Positions 20,740 to 32,748 of a stretch of DNA of 64,000 bases are shown here, one piece after another. Both the position numbers and the translations under genes were made by a program. A model generated the notes under the pieces. That model saw only the letters and a program-made list of their open reading frames with translations, did no database searches and was not told the origin of the DNA. The stretch comes from Halichondria panicea (lineage: Eukaryota > Porifera > Demospongiae > Suberitida > Halichondriidae): assembly GCF_963675165.1 (NCBI RefSeq), contig NC_087385.1:3286501-3350500 (forward strand). The letters are read 5' to 3'. The first letter of the stretch is position 1. Each line of letters opens with the position of its first letter.

Positions 20740-23700
20740 CAAGTAGCCTACAGCCACACACTATCAAGAGTCTATCAAGACCTACCTGGATCAGGTAGAC
20801 CTCTACTTCACGGCGAATACAGATAAGCAAGTACCTATTCTCCTCAGCTCCATTGGTGCAACGACCTACAGTCTTCTATGTGACTTGCTTGCACCTGAGG
20901 CTCCCAAATCGAAGACAAAGGGAGAATGCACTATGGAAGCACTACGAACCGACACGAGCGGTGATCGCAGAACGTTCAAGTCCCTAACGAATCTTTAGCA
21001 GAATACGATGCAGCTCTACGATGCAGCTCTACGCAAGCTGGCAACACACTGCAATTTTGGGCCCGGTTCGTCCGAAGCGAAGCAATGCAAAGAAGACTAT
21101 TAGCCGAAACAGATGGAAATCGCACAGGGAATGGAAGCAGCAGAGAGCAACACCAGAGCCAGCAACCCCTCCATCAAGAGCAAAAGGAGACCGCAGCCAA
21201 ACCAACCTTGTTACCGCTGTGGAAAGTCGAATCACTCAGCAGCTGATTGCCTGCAGAGTGTCGCACCAGCCTGCCGCTCCAACCCACCCTCTCAGTTCAA
21301 GAAGACAGAGAAGAGAAGAAGACAGAGAAGAGAAGATTCAAAACTCACCTAGTGGAACCAGATGGGAACAGCTCGACCGACTCAGAAGCTGACACTTACC
21401 ACCTATACCGATTGACCGAGCCTTGCCGATCACAGTTACAGTCAAGATCGAGGATACTCCACTCACGATGGAAATCGATACCGGAGCTGCAATATCTATT
21501 ATCTCTGAGGCCACCAGAAAGGCCAAGTTCTCTAAATTCAAGCTGCGTAAGTCCAATATTTTGCTAAAGACATATGGTAACGGGTCAGATTAATGTGTGT
21601 CGGCTGGTGCTGGTGGTGGTTGCTGGAAGTGGACCAAGTCTTTTTGGACGCAATTGGCTGAAGTACCTCCAGTTGGACTGGAAATGTATTGCAACTGTCA
21701 AATCTCCCCCTGCAGGTACACTAAAGAATTTGTTACACGAATACGATTCATTGTTCAAGGATGAGTTAGGTACTGTGACCTCACACAAAGCCACTCTCAG
21801 AGTACGGCCGGATGCTAGTCCTCGGTTTTTCAAACCACGTCCTGTTCCTTATGCAACCAAAGAGGCTATTGGAGATGAATTGGACCGCATGGAGCAACAA
21901 GGTATCATCCAGAAAATACCTAGCAGTGGCTGGGCAGCACCGTTGGTCGCAGTTCCCAAGAAATACGGACGTTTTCGACTCTGTGGCGACTATAAAGTGA
22001 CTATCAACCAAGACCTTGAAGTTGATCAGCCTAAACCCGGAGACCTATTCGCAACACTAGCAAATGGCTCCCTTTTCACTAAGCTTGATTTGTCACAAGC
22101 GTATCTACAGGTCGAACTCGATAAGGACTCTACCAAATACGTGACTATCAACACCCATCAAGGGTTATACCAGTTCAGCCGACTTCCTTTTGGCGTGGCG
22201 TCAGCCCCAGCAATATTTCAAAGACTGATGGACACCGTGGAGTGCCTCACGTTATCTGCTACTTAGACGATCTGTTGATAACAGGAGTGGATGAAGAAGA
22301 CCACCTAATCTGGAGCAAGTCCTCAAACTTTTTACGGAACACGGGTTGCGATTGAAGAAGGAGAAATGTATCTTTTTGGCCAAGTCAGTAGAATATCTTG
22401 GTCATCAGATCAGCAAAGAGGGAATCCAAGCTCTTCCAAGTAAAGTTGATGCTATCGCACAGGCTCCAGAACCAAAGAATGTTCAAGAACTTCGCTCCTT
22501 CCTCGGGTTGCTGAACTACTACGGAAAGTTCATCAAGAATCTCCTTTACCCAATCAATCAACTTCTGGAAGCGAGTGAATGGACACAGGAATGTCAGGAA
22601 GCTTTCACAGAAGCAAAGAAACAACTTACGTCATCTGATGTGCTCACCCACTATGACCCGGACCTACCAATCAACATGGCTGCGGACGCGTTAGCCTACG
22701 GCATTGGAGCCCGAGGGACCAATCTGTTTTGCTTCACGCACACTAACGACAAGCGAACAAAACTATGCTGAACTCGAGAAAGAAGCACTGGCATTGAGTT
22801 TCACCAGTATTTGTATGGCAGAAAATTCACGTTAATCACTGATCACAAACCTCTGACAGCTATATTTGGCAGGAATACCGTCTCTCGTCTCCAACGTTGG
22901 GCAATTTTTCTCTCAGGTTATGACTACAATATCCAATTCAAGCCCACTCAAGCACACAGCAATGCTGATGCATTATCACGCCTCCCCTTGCCAGTACAAG
23001 ATTCGTACAAAACGGCTGACATTAATGCTATTCACACTTTCAAATCGAAGTAACATCTCAGCAGGTGCAGACGGCTACCCGACGTGACCCAACCTTAAGC
23101 AAGGTGTTAAAGTATGTCAAATCAGGATGGCCACAGAAAGTGGCACACCGGATCTACAATATCTACAACCATATTTCAACCGCCGTCTTGAAATGGCATC
23201 GAAAGTGGTTGCTTGATGTGGGGAATTCGCACAATCATTCCACAGAACCTGCATGCAAAGACCCTTCGTGCTCTCCATGAGAACCACCCTGGAATGAAGG
23301 CTATTGCCCGCAGTTACGTGTGGTTACGTGTGGTGGAGTGGACTCGATAAAGACATCCAAAACCAAGCAAAAGCATGCCTCTAAACCTGCAGTAGCACCA
23401 CTCCATCCTTGGGTTTGGCCAAAGCCCAGGTCCATTTTTGAACAAAATGTTTCTAGTCGCCCATTCCAAGTGGCCAGAAGTGATTCAGATGTCTTCCACC
23501 ACGTCTCAAAACACGATCAAGGCACTGCAAGCACTATTTGCTCGGTATGGACTACCAGAACAGATTGTTTCCGACAATGGTGCACAATTCACATCCCAAG
23601 AATTTAGCGATTTTGTCCAAGCCAATGGCATAAGACACATACGAAGTGCTCCATACGGCCAACCTGAACGATTTGTACAAACGTTCAAAAGAGCCATGAA

Positions 23701-24326
23701 AGCTGGAGAGACTGAGTTTGAAAACAAGATTGGCTCAGTTTTTACTGTCATACCGCTCAACTCCACATGCTACCACTAACGTCTCACCGAGTGAACTGTT
23801 CCTTCAAAGAAAAATACATACACGATTCGATCTCCTCAAACCAAACACAGAGGGAAAGGTATCTGACAAGCAGATGAAACAGAAACAGCAACATGACAAA
23901 TATGCTAAACCGAGGACGTTCTCTGTTGGTCAACAAGTAATGCTCAAAGATTTCCGAACAAATAGTACATGGCTTCCAGGAAGCATTGTACAACAGACAG
24001 GACCAGCATCTTACAAAGTGGAAATTGGTGATGGCAGGATACTACGTCGACATCTCGACCACATACGTGATAGAATTCATTCTTTTTCCACCACCGAGTC
24101 GTCACAAGACGATATAACAAATCCAAACGATTTCGACGATACGGCAGCTCACAACGATTTGCAAGATTTTGAAGTTTCGACCCCACCTGATGAGTCACCC
24201 TCGACTGGTGCATTAACAGCTCGACAATATCCGCAAAGAAATCGCAACAGGCCTGATCGATACGGTGGGTACACTAACATTTGGGAAATGTGGTATCCTT
24301 ACGACATGGAACTAACATTAAGATAA
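20740..24326 (+). pseudogene. Decayed Gypsy gag-pol
   Basis: Readable blocks in order: gag remnant to about 21200; CCHC knuckle CYRCGKSNHSAADC (about 21210-21250); protease MEIDTGAAISIISEATRKAK (about 21470-21530); reverse transcriptase 21574-22266 with FRLCGDYKVTINQ, FTKLDLSQAYLQVEL and LPFGVASAPAIFQRLM; after a frame shift CYLDDLL near 22256 and YLGHQISKEGI (22397); RNase H (NMAADALAYGIGA, LITDHKPL); integrase pieces NHPGMKAIARS (HHCC), VSDNGAQFTSQEF, and the tail to 24326 with PGSIVQQTGPASYKVEIGDG. At least six frame breaks. Confidence 0.85.
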
Positions 24327-24488
24327 AGACTGTGATTCCGTAAATACTGTACTGTAAACCTGTGATTCCGTAAATACTGTGTTGTGTTAGTTCTAGTGTG
24401 TTCTAGAAGGTTCTTTCTAGTATTGTTTTTGTATAAATAGCCTGTGTATTTTGTATGTATCAGAGTTCTGATTTAATGAATTATTGAA
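24289..24488 (+). repeat. Gypsy 3' LTR (200 bp)
   Basis: It starts TGTGGTATCCTTACGAC within the pol frame, so the last pol codons overlap the LTR. It ends TTATTGAA, followed by the duplication GGACC. Confidence 0.82.
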
Positions 24489-24493
24489 GGACC

Positions 24494-25144
24494 TACATGT
24501 GTAAAAGCCGGTAAGCAGTAGGAATTCAACTTCTCATCATTATGGCACCTAGGGGCTTGCCATTCATAGAAAGCTGCTTACCACAAGTATCGCACTAGCT
24601 TAGTCGTAACTCTTGGGCATGCTGCAACTGCTATATAAACTGTATTGTACTGTAAGAGCTTTATATTTTATGTGTTCAAACATCCCCAGAAAAAACTCAT
24701 GGGACAACCCTTTCATTCAGAAATTAGGTGAGAGGTATACGTACTTACGTTTATCTGCTTTTACTTTTCATATTAGAATATACAGCTGATGGACACACGA
24801 CAGAGTTTTGCTGACATTCATTTAGAGACTTTTCAAAGCATACACCATACAAAACTGGCAGTAAACGTGTACAGTGTGAGTCAGATGTTTGCAGTGTCTC
24901 ACTATCACTAATTATTTTCCATAAACCAGAGGTATAGAATACACTCTGTATCACAGAATTTGCAAAACATACCCATGTGATGTTCTGCAGCCCTCCTATG
25001 CATGGTGCCTATAGACATGATCACGAGTGCATGAATATTCATGCACTCTGATTAGTGGTTCAGGACTATTATGTGAGGGCGGCCATAACCTCAAAAGGGC
25101 TGACTCAGCAGTTGGAATCATTCCTGTGTTTAGCCGGCTCTTAA
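24494..25144. other. Non-coding
   Basis: No gene, RNA or clear repeat recognised. Confidence 0.45.
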
Positions 25145-25146
25145 TA

Positions 25147-25464
25147 CAGGGTTTTGCAGAATCTTTGAAATAGAGGGTGTAGAGCGTTCCTTATATGGAT
25201 ATCTAATCTTTACACATTGTGGTGTCATAAACACATTGTGGTGAAATGCCAAGTCTGCTTAGGAAGCAAAATTCAAAACAAAATGGCTTTTTCTTGTGAA
25301 AAAAAAGCGGCATTATTTGGGATATAAGATGAAGTTGATCCATCAACTGTTTGTAGAATAGTGCATTGTTGACATGCTGACTAAGATCTACAACTTTATG
25401 GTTGACCACAGATAACCTTATAAGGAACGCTCAACGCAAAACGCAAAGATTCTGCAAAACCCTG
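25147..25464. mobile_element. TA-flanked MITE, CAGGGTTTTGCAGAATC ends
   Basis: The 318-bp element has inverted ends CAGGGTTTTGCAGAATCTTT. TA lies at 25145-25146 and 25465-25466. The same end sequence recurs once at 55523. No coding sequence. Confidence 0.8.
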
Positions 25465-25764
25465 TAGCTGAAGCTCTCTTCTCTGAAGCTTAGAAAACAT
25501 TATTCTGAAGACTGAATAACAATATAAAGCTTTGTCAAGGTCAGATATTTTTGTGTAGGCTCTATGCTATCAAGTCTTGTTTATTATTAAAAGATCTAGG
25601 TAGACTATAGTATCATCATTAATATGGTGGATCAAGTGAAGAGTGTGAGCTAGAGAACTTGGTGCTGCCATCATCAGCTCGTCGACAATGACAATGACAC
25701 TATAACCTGTTTAATACGAGAAATTAGATCTACACGTATTTTGAATGTCTACTTCTCTGTACAG

Positions 25765-25975
25765 GAGCAATGGCTATTATCCAGCTATCCTCCTCTTGGC
25801 TATACTAACGGACAAGACTGGACAGTTAGAGGTAAGGGTTTAACCGTGTTTGGTTTCTTTTAATAATTATTGTCCTATACTTACAGGACTGGAGTATGAC
25901 CTGCTCGTTCGAGCGTTACTGGGTAGCTCAGAGGCATCAAGAGAATCTACGTTTTCTCAAGCAAAGTTTAACTGA
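25765..25975 (+). CDS. Candidate pair of 3'-terminal coding exons, unknown gene
   Basis: After a CTGTACAG acceptor, 25765-25831 reads EQWLLSSYPPLGYTNGQDWT then VR and ends in phase 1 before GTAAGG. After a CTTACAG acceptor, 25887-25975 continues in the same frame: GLEYDLLVRALLGSSEASRE then a short tail and TGA. Two clean splice sites in compatible phase are suggestive, but I recognise no domain and see no upstream exons. It could be the tail of a host gene or of a transposon gene. Confidence 0.3.
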
Positions 25976-26580
25976 GTTTATACGAGTTGGGGCCTAGAAT
26001 CAGAGAAGTCCAGCAGCCTGCTAAATCGTTTTGAAACGTAATTTGAAGGCATTCAATTATCTTGAAGTTGCCCTGGGTCACTGTAATCGTGCTGCAGCAC
26101 AACTGGCAACTCCCCAGGCCCTTGTGAAGCAGCTCCCCATGTGCATCTTTTGTGTACTCACTCTGTGCATGTACAAATTTCGATTATAAATATTTTTTCC
26201 GACCACATAAACAATGAAAATTTGACGCATGCACAGACAACTAGTACCAGGCCTAGTTGTTCGCCTAACCGTTAGCTGTGGCTTATGCCGTCTATTGCGT
26301 TGGTCTAGAAGGCAGTTTTAAGGCTCTCATCTACGTCTAGGATCATTAGTAGTATTGCATACACTTTCTACATTGTTACAATGTGCATGTACAACAGTAC
26401 GTGTATAATTATATAATACAGCTAGATTTATGGGCCCCATAGTCTCCGTATAGCAAGTGTTTGGATCTGTGTTACAGCGAAGTTGAATAAAAGCGAAAAC
26501 TCGGCCTGGGATCAAGGCTATGACTTAATTAGCCTCGATTCCAGGCCGTTTAGGCTTTGTATTAGGAGGCTATGATATAA

Positions 26581-27620
26581 GGTTACGGTAAACAGTTTGC
26601 TCATGAATGTTCATGATTTTCTTATAATGATTTTTGTGAAACTATAAAAATGCCATGAGAGAAGTTTGAAGCACATACATGATAAATATATCGTTGTATC
26701 AATCTGTACTGTATGACAAGTATCAATCTTCAAAACATCTTTCAGTGGAAGCTCTGAGCGATCATCAAGTTACTAGAAACAACACAAAACTAGTAGTCAT
26801 TTTAAACTTCCAAAAACACTTCTAGCTCTGTGTTCTTGGTGTTATATGATGCTTCTTACCATTCTGGAGGGCGGGTCGAAGCGATTTTTTGCGATTTTTT
26901 CTTTCCAGGCCAACAAACTCTCACAAAATAATAATATGTAGACTAACTCCACTTAAAATGGCGGCCAGAGCCAAGGAAAACAGCCTCTTGCACAGGGCCA
27001 GAAGTGGTAGTTTACAGCTTGTAAACTATGTTTGTACTTGCGAGTGTACATCATAGTTTACAATGTTGTTGAATTTTAGTTCATCTACAATACTTTCCTT
27101 CATAGTTTACAAAGAAAGTTGATAGTGTACAACGTTGTATACTACTGTGAATGAACTCTTTTGGCCCTGTGTTGTGAGCTTTCAGTAGCCTTTTTCAAAA
27201 TATCTCTTCGACCCTCCCTGCATAATTTTAGTGAAGCTACAGTAGACTGTACCTAAGCTTTGTATTAGTTAGACCATGTGTAAGTAGGTTTCTTAGCTGG
27301 ATAGTAAACCTGAGGGAGTGTAGTGACTTGCAGAAGCCACTAATCACTCCCGTCCCAAAGGGTTACTATCCAGCTAAGAAGCCGTACTACACATGGTCTA
27401 TCTCACTTAGAAAAATGCATTTTTGTGGGTACTTAGTTAGAGCCCTGCTAGCAGGTCACTAACTCAGATAGTGACCTGTTTCTTAGTTGGATAGACACCT
27501 CATTAGCAGTGGCCACTTCAAAGCTTGAATATGCAAATTTTTTCTAAATAGTATTCGAGTCATGAAAATTAATGACTACTGCGTTTCAGCTGGACTTCCA
27601 GCTCATTCTAGCTGGAAAAG
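26581..27620. repeat. Inverted counterpart of 36129-36761
   Basis: It starts GGTTACGGTAAACAGTTTGC and carries GGGCGGGTCGAAGCG, AAAATGGCGGCCAGAGCCAA and AGCTGGACTTCCAGCTCATT. All recur in reverse complement at 36129-36761. Extra material (about 26990-27200 and 27240-27520, with internal palindromes such as TTACTATCCAGCTAAGAA) is specific to this copy. It probably derives from one DNA transposon family. Confidence 0.65.
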
Positions 27621-27940
27621 ATCACTAGTCTGACTAGCCTCGGTCCCAGGCCGATTTTTCTTTAATAGAACGAAGTTGAAAAATACGTGGTTGCGGTCTT
27701 CTGGGAAGTATTTCCTGCTGTATACTGCCCCAGAGGCTGTTCCACTGTTAGAGGATTCATTTTTTGTTGTACCACAGAGTCAATTTGTTTTATGTATTAA
27801 AAAACCACGCCCAGATCACGCCCAAATACAATCAATACCAGGCCTAAGTGCAGTTCTTTGCTGCCTCCAAGTTCATCACCTGACTGGACTTCTGCAATTT
27901 GATTGGTCAAGACGGAATTCCGTCTTGGCACATAAAACGA

Positions 27941-28009
27941 TGACAAGAGTGCTCAGACTCATGAATCAGCCGCCGTTCTTTTGGAACCACCGTCTGAGCA
28001 CTCTTGTCA
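27941..28009. repeat. Perfect 18-bp inverted repeat around a 33-bp core
   Basis: TGACAAGAGTGCTCAGAC (27941-27958) is exactly mirrored at 27992-28009. The core (TCATGAATCAGCCGCCGTTC and following) is the reverse complement of a segment found at 28242-28278 and again just upstream of SEH1 at 34212-34248. Confidence 0.85.
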
Positions 28010-28241
28010 TGAAGTCATTTCAAAATAGAATGTTGATTGCTCACAAAACCAATGGAATGTAATTAAATCGTGATCTTACGCCCACACATATTTCCTAATT
28101 GTTATACAAATCGCCAAGCGAAGGCATCTCTCTCTACGTACTTGTGTTTTGCTATGGTGCTAAATCTGTGCCCAAGGACCCCTGCCTTGCCTTGCTTATG
28201 CTTCGTAGCAGCTTCTATGTATGAAGTGTTTACCAAAAGAA

Positions 28242-28278
28242 GTGGTTCCAAAAGAACGGCGGCTGATTCATGAGACTA
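28242..28278. repeat. 37-bp direct repeat of SEH1 upstream sequence
   Basis: GTGGTTCCAAAAGAACGGCG and the next 17 bases are identical to 34212-34248, which directly follow the right end of the 28347-34211 element. Confidence 0.9.
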
Positions 28279-28628
28279 GCCTCTGATCTGCTCCAAAAAC
28301 TCTGCCTCTGCTTAGTCTGGCCACGCCCTCCCATACTTCGTATATGCATAGATGTAGGAGAGAGGGATTGGAAACGGAAGTAGATTTCAATGTACTTCAC
28401 ATATGACCTCGATAAACATCCGCGCCTCGCTTAATGAGGGCTAATCTATTCCCCAGGAACTTCGCGGGTAACTGAGATTATTGCAAATCTAGGATTTTAT
28501 GAGTTGTCACTAGTATTCTGTCAAGTTTTCCAGTATCCAGTACAACTGTGCTTTATATATTTATATTTATATATTTATTTATTTATTTATCTAGATAGTG
28601 AATAACCCGAGGGGCCGGCAACGAGGGA

Positions 28629-28708
28629 AATCTCGTACAGCCCAACTTGAAATCAATAGAAATCAATAGAAATCAAGCATAGAAATCTGAAATCTTCTAT
28701 GAAATCAT
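28629..28708 (+). repeat. Left subterminal GAAATC array (7 copies)
   Basis: Seven GAAATC words in the same orientation at spacings of 7-22 bp. The last is joined to the CATAGATAG end of another element at 28706. They could be transposase-binding sites. Confidence 0.8.
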
Positions 28709-28740
28709 AGATAGTAGAGGAGAGGGATTGGAAACGCATA
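28706..28740. mobile_element. Single left end of a GGATTGGAAACG-family element
   Basis: CATAGATAGTAGAGGAGAGG then GATTGGAAACG starts directly after a GAAAT of the left array. A partner end is not certain. The best is the right end at 31330, whose flank CTGAAAC resembles the left flank ATGAAAT in the five middle bases. Confidence 0.55.
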
Positions 28741-29109
28741 CGTAAATGCCCGGCCCATGCGTGTCACGGTTAAATTTCTTCCTTTCCTGCCTCTGTCACT
28801 AGAAATTGACCTTTGTCCTATGATAATTTAGTATTTTAATCTTTAACAGCCAAAAGACAGGCAGGAAGGCTACTACTGACTAGCCAGAAAGAGACATGAG
28901 ACAGGCAGGAAGGCTACTAGGATCAAGTTAGGCTACTAGCTTCCATTCGTGTTTCAGAAGTTAGTATTAGAGGAGTTTTCGCCATTGTATGAAATAGTTT
29001 ACAGTGAGATCAGACACAGTGTTAATAGAAGTTCAAGAACATGTTAACTTCTCTTTTATAGATCTAGATCATAAACAATTCATTATACAAACAATTTAAC
29101 ATAATTATT

Positions 29110-29655
29110 GTATGTCTACTCGTGATGTAAAGACAGAAATAATGATGCAATTTTCTTGAACGTCCTCTTTGGTATATAGTGGTTCAGCGAACGTGCTACA
29201 GTCTGCCGATGTAAACTCTGAAGAAGCATCATCAGATGCACACAATCTGAGATTAAAAACAGTATCAGTTTGAGTACCTTGGGTCTTCCACAACTGACAC
29301 TTCCATCGTTTATTCTCTCATAACTCTTCCCCAAAAAACTTGCCGATCCATTCGTATAACTACAAATAAAGTGTACAATAGCATGTAGTAACATTAAAGG
29401 GTCACTTCTAGCATATATACATTTGCTACTTCAACACCTACACTTCCACAAAATCCCACAAGTGAAAGTCATGAGTGTGATAATAAATTTGTCAGCAAAT
29501 ACTACCATGGAGAGTCAATCACAAAGTTGCTACATTTAAAAAACACTTAACATACCACTGTACTTGTCTTCAATCTCAAACAGGCTGTACTTCTTTTTGG
29601 AGAGATAAAAAAATCCCACAATCCTCAGCCAGTCAAGGAAAGCTTAAAAAAACTC
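29110..29655 (-). pseudogene. Candidate decayed exons, unknown gene of the Ulp1/PHD element
   Basis: On the - strand, about 29650-29565 reads FLDWLRIVGFFYLSKKKYSL then FEIEDKYS before a GTATGT donor. About 29361-29275 reads YTNGSASFLGKSYERINDGS then VSCGRPK. An overlapping frame to 29105 reads RWKCQLWKTQGTQTD and beyond, with one stop upstream. The amino-acid composition looks like real protein, but the splice phases do not join without a frame shift. This could be the lost transposase of the element. I recognise no catalytic motif. Confidence 0.3.
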
Positions 29656-29842
29656 ATGAAACTCCTTTAGTAGACACTTCTAGGTTAAGGTTACAACTAT
29701 ACTAGGTACTAAGAGCATAGTACTAACTGGCATAGCCCTGTGCAATATCCCTGAGGCCAAGGCACTTCTCTGTCCTTCTAAAAAGATGCCTTGCTTCAGT
29801 ACCGCTACAGCATTGCGTGGGCGTAGGCGAGACACAGATGGG

Positions 29843-31330
29843 CATAGTACAGCGGTTTTCAGAGTTCTTGCATGTCCAATGTCTAGAGAGGAAGTCACTT
29901 GTCACGTGATATTCCCAAACATTTAAGGTTGGACAACATCACGAGAGCACAAATATTGCTGAGTCAGGCAAGTTTTTGTACGTTGAGTTTTCAATATAAA
30001 TTTTATAGACAAAATTACTTGTTACTAGTTAATCAGAGAAGTCTGAAATAGGAGTGTAGCTTTCCAGTATTATAAGGAACTATTATAAGGAACTGGTTGA
30101 AGTGGCTTGCCCCGGGCCTGACTACTCATTTTGTGTTGCTGCAAGCTGATGAGTCATACAGACAGTAGAATCTCTCTTAGCTCCAGACATCCAGTCTTGT
30201 GTTGCTAATAGTAGCTCACAAAACTATTTGAACTGCTTACAATCTCAAAGATAGCTTCAGCGGGATGCAAAAGGCTTGCAAAGGCTATTTCCAAAGGTTG
30301 ATTTTCTCCTAAATCATGTATTGGAAAAAAATCGGTTTGGAATAGGTAGAAATTCAATCTTGTTACGTAATGGTTCACGTGACAAGTACTTCCGCTCTAG
30401 ACATTGCAAATGCAAGAACTCTGAAAACCGCTGTAGAGGAAGGGGATTGGAAACGGGATCACGTGAGCTTATGCTTGCAATGTAAGGCCTCTGGGACCGT
30501 GCGCGTGGCAACCTATGACACCTTGAGGTGTGATTTTACTGGTTTTGAGGTCAAGAGAAGAAGAAGCAAATGAGAGGATACTAGGTAAGTAAATGTATGA
30601 ATAGCCCTAAAATTTGTCTTGAGGCATGGCTAGGTACAAAATGAAACATTATTACTAGCTAGAAGTCATGTTCACTCTTGGTAGCACACAAAATTTGAAG
30701 ATTTTACAACACTTAGCTTCTTCTTTTTATTTGTGGGGTAAGAACTGACATATGAATTGCATCTATTGTAAATGAATGGTTACAGTAGTAGTACATGATG
30801 TTATTTTATTGCTTCAGCTATATATTGGAAGTGGGGATATCATACTTCTTGAGTTATTGACCGATTTGTTGATTTCCACTAGCCATCTTTGCGGGGTAGC
30901 ATCTCCATAACTAAGCTGAGTTTATATTTGAGACTCGGCAATATTAAAGATCAATGTCCATATTATTGCTTCCAATCCATTAGATTTTGAAATCACTATT
31001 CATGCTCTGATTTTGTCACCGCAGTGTCGATGTGTGGCAAGAACTTGGACTGAGAAATCACTGGAAGAACATTGATAATTCATGTATAATTATGTTTAGA
31101 CCATGCTTATACCTTATATTGATTGTTCATTGTTGTCTATGCATGATCATAAGCTTGCTTTAAGCTTTTAGTTTAGCATAAACTGCCATTAGTGCACAAA
31201 AGTTTATTGCAAGCTCAGCACTTCAAGTTGCATCCATGGTCGCGGCTATAATTGAGATTGTAGCAAGGACGGTCCGTGTGAAATAGTGCTAATTGCCTGT
31301 GTTTCCAATCCCCTTCCTCTACTATCTATG
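29843..31330. mobile_element. GGATTGGAAACG-family element, left end split by a MITE
   Basis: The right end GGATTGGAAACACAGG (mirrored) to CTACTATCTATG is at 31301-31330. The interior from 30434 matches the 51725-52644 element in reverse complement. The left end appears as CATAGTA (29843-29849), then the 584-bp MITE, then TAGAGGAAGGGGATTGG. Subtracting the MITE gives about 904 bp, close to the 920 bp of the other copy. Flanks do not show a 7-bp duplication. Confidence 0.6.
29850..30433. mobile_element. TA-flanked MITE, CAGCGGTTTTCAGAG ends
   Basis: Inverted ends CAGCGGTTTTCAGAGTTCTT run inward through the CATGTCCAATGTCTAGAG region. TA lies at 29848-29849 and 30434-30435. It is inserted in the left end of the GGATTGGAAACG-family element. 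Confidence 0.75.
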
Positions 31331-31479
31331 CTGAAACTCACCCTGAAGTCCTTCAAGGTGAGCTGGTCGAGGCTTTGGTAGCCCTCGATGCCATAAAAAT
31401 GTTGTTATAATGTAGTAAACATTTGTGTAATCATAAATATGAATACTCACAGATCTCAAGCTGCTTCCACTTTAAGAAG

Positions 31480-32508
31480 ATGTCTGAAGCTCAGTCTGAA
31501 GGATTATTGCAGGTATAGCTAGCCTAAACTAGCTAGATTCCTAGCTTTGTCAAGCATACACATTTTTGTTACTTGTAGGAATCTTCATTTTCCGAAGCTG
31601 AAAAGGAGGCACAGCAATTAATGAAGGATGCTCTTCCCCCGTACATAGTAAAGTGCTTTACAACTGCAGGATTTGATACAATGCAAGTCATTTTGAAAAT
31701 GGATGTAAGTGATGAGCCGGGAAATTCGATGGAACAAATAGAACAATTTATCTCTGATGAACACCCTGACCTTTTAACTTCGATAAGCAAAAAACCATCT
31801 GGGCACAGGATTAGAATACAGCAGTTTGTTAGTGAGCTATGTGCTAAGAAACAATCACTTGGAAAGAGAGGTCACAGTGGACATAAAAATAAAGCATCAA
31901 AGAGAACAAGATTAAGTGATACATCAGATAATACTTCAGATTTTAAGGACAGTGATCAAGTTAGTATTATAGGTATCATTCGACATTGCCATTGGGCAAC
32001 ATTGGCGATTGAAGACAACGATATTAATCTGTACGATTCCGCATACTCTTCTATTAGCAAAGAGACTATGAAAACGATCGCCAACTTGGTTCAGTGCAAG
32101 AATGACTCGTTTACTGTCAACTTAATGAACATTAAAAATCAAACAGGAATCGCGGATTGTGCTCTGTACGCAATGGCAGTGGCCACCTGCTTGATTCTTA
32201 AGGATGACCCAACTACTGTTGTGTTTCACCAAGATGACCTAAGAACACACGTTTGTCAGTGCCTAGAAAAAGGCACGATAACACTGTTCCCTATGAAGAA
32301 GAAGAGGAGGCATGTTAGCCGACTGTGTAGAACAGAGACTTTATCAGTGTACTGTTACTGTCGCATGCCAGATCATGGCCAACTAATGGTACATTGCAGC
32401 CAATGTGATGACTGGTTCCATCGTCAATGCTTACAAAAGATACCTGATGATGATATAGATTTTATTTGTAACATTTGTAGTAGCTATAATTATATTGATT
32501 ATCAGTAG
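31480..32508 (+). CDS. Ulp1-like cysteine protease with C-terminal PHD finger (two exons)
   Basis: Exon 1 is 31480-31512 (MSEAQSEGLLQ) before a GTATAG donor. Exon 2 is 31579-32508 after a CTTGTAG acceptor; together 320 aa. The N-terminal third (LPPYIVKCFTTAGFDTMQVI) is an unrecognised helical region, followed by a basic linker (HKNKASKRTRL). The C48 (Ulp1/SENP-type) core shows the catalytic His in HCHWATLAI, Asp in INLYDSAYSS, the Gln/Asn region NIKNQTGIADCALYAMA and the nucleophilic Cys in it. The PHD finger has the C4HC3 order: YCYCRMPDHGQLMVHCSQCD, DWFHRQCL, FICNIC. The frame is open with all key residues. It is cargo of the 28607-32774 transposon. Likely role: removal of SUMO-like modifiers and histone-tail binding, inferred from domains only. 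Confidence 0.8.
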
Positions 32509-32525
32509 TCCATGTATACAAATGT

Positions 32526-32748
32526 TGTGTATTGAAATCTAACTGAAATCTAACTGAAATCAAAAATCTATGTGAAATCTACGCTGAAAAACCATAAATC
32601 TACCGAAATCTCTATGAAATCCAGAAATCATTGCAGAGAACAAAAGAAATCTATTGAAATCATGAAATCTTAGACGAAACCATGAAATCACTTGGAAATC
32701 AGGAAATCCAGCTGGAAATCACGAAATCATTTTGAAATCTCGTACACT
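32526..32748 (+). repeat. Right subterminal GAAATC array (about 16 copies)
   Basis: About 16 GAAATC words, again in + orientation, follow the Ulp1-PHD stop codon and end 26 bp before the right terminus. Same polarity at both ends means the arrays are not part of the inverted repeat. Confidence 0.85.

Larger units (their letters stand above)
20463..24488 (+). mobile_element. Ty3/Gypsy retrotransposon, decayed
   Basis: LTRs begin TGTGGTATCCTTACGAC and end TTTAATGAATTATTGAA. The 5-bp flank GGACC occurs at 20458-20462 and 24489-24493. After the 5' LTR comes a primer-binding-like TGGTGACGAGGATTG (20720). Gag, a CCHC knuckle, protease, reverse transcriptase, RNase H and integrase follow in order but in many frames. 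It is clearly older than the element at 9.9-15.3 kb. Confidence 0.88.

Noticed and set aside
27676..28273. 128-aa and 67-aa + strand frames
   Set aside because: They overlap the perfect inverted repeat at 27941-28009 and the 37-bp repeat, and have no recognisable domain.
32526..32748. GAAATC array as a CRISPR
   Set aside because: The word is 6 bp with irregular short gaps, the context is a eukaryotic transposon end, and there are no cas genes.
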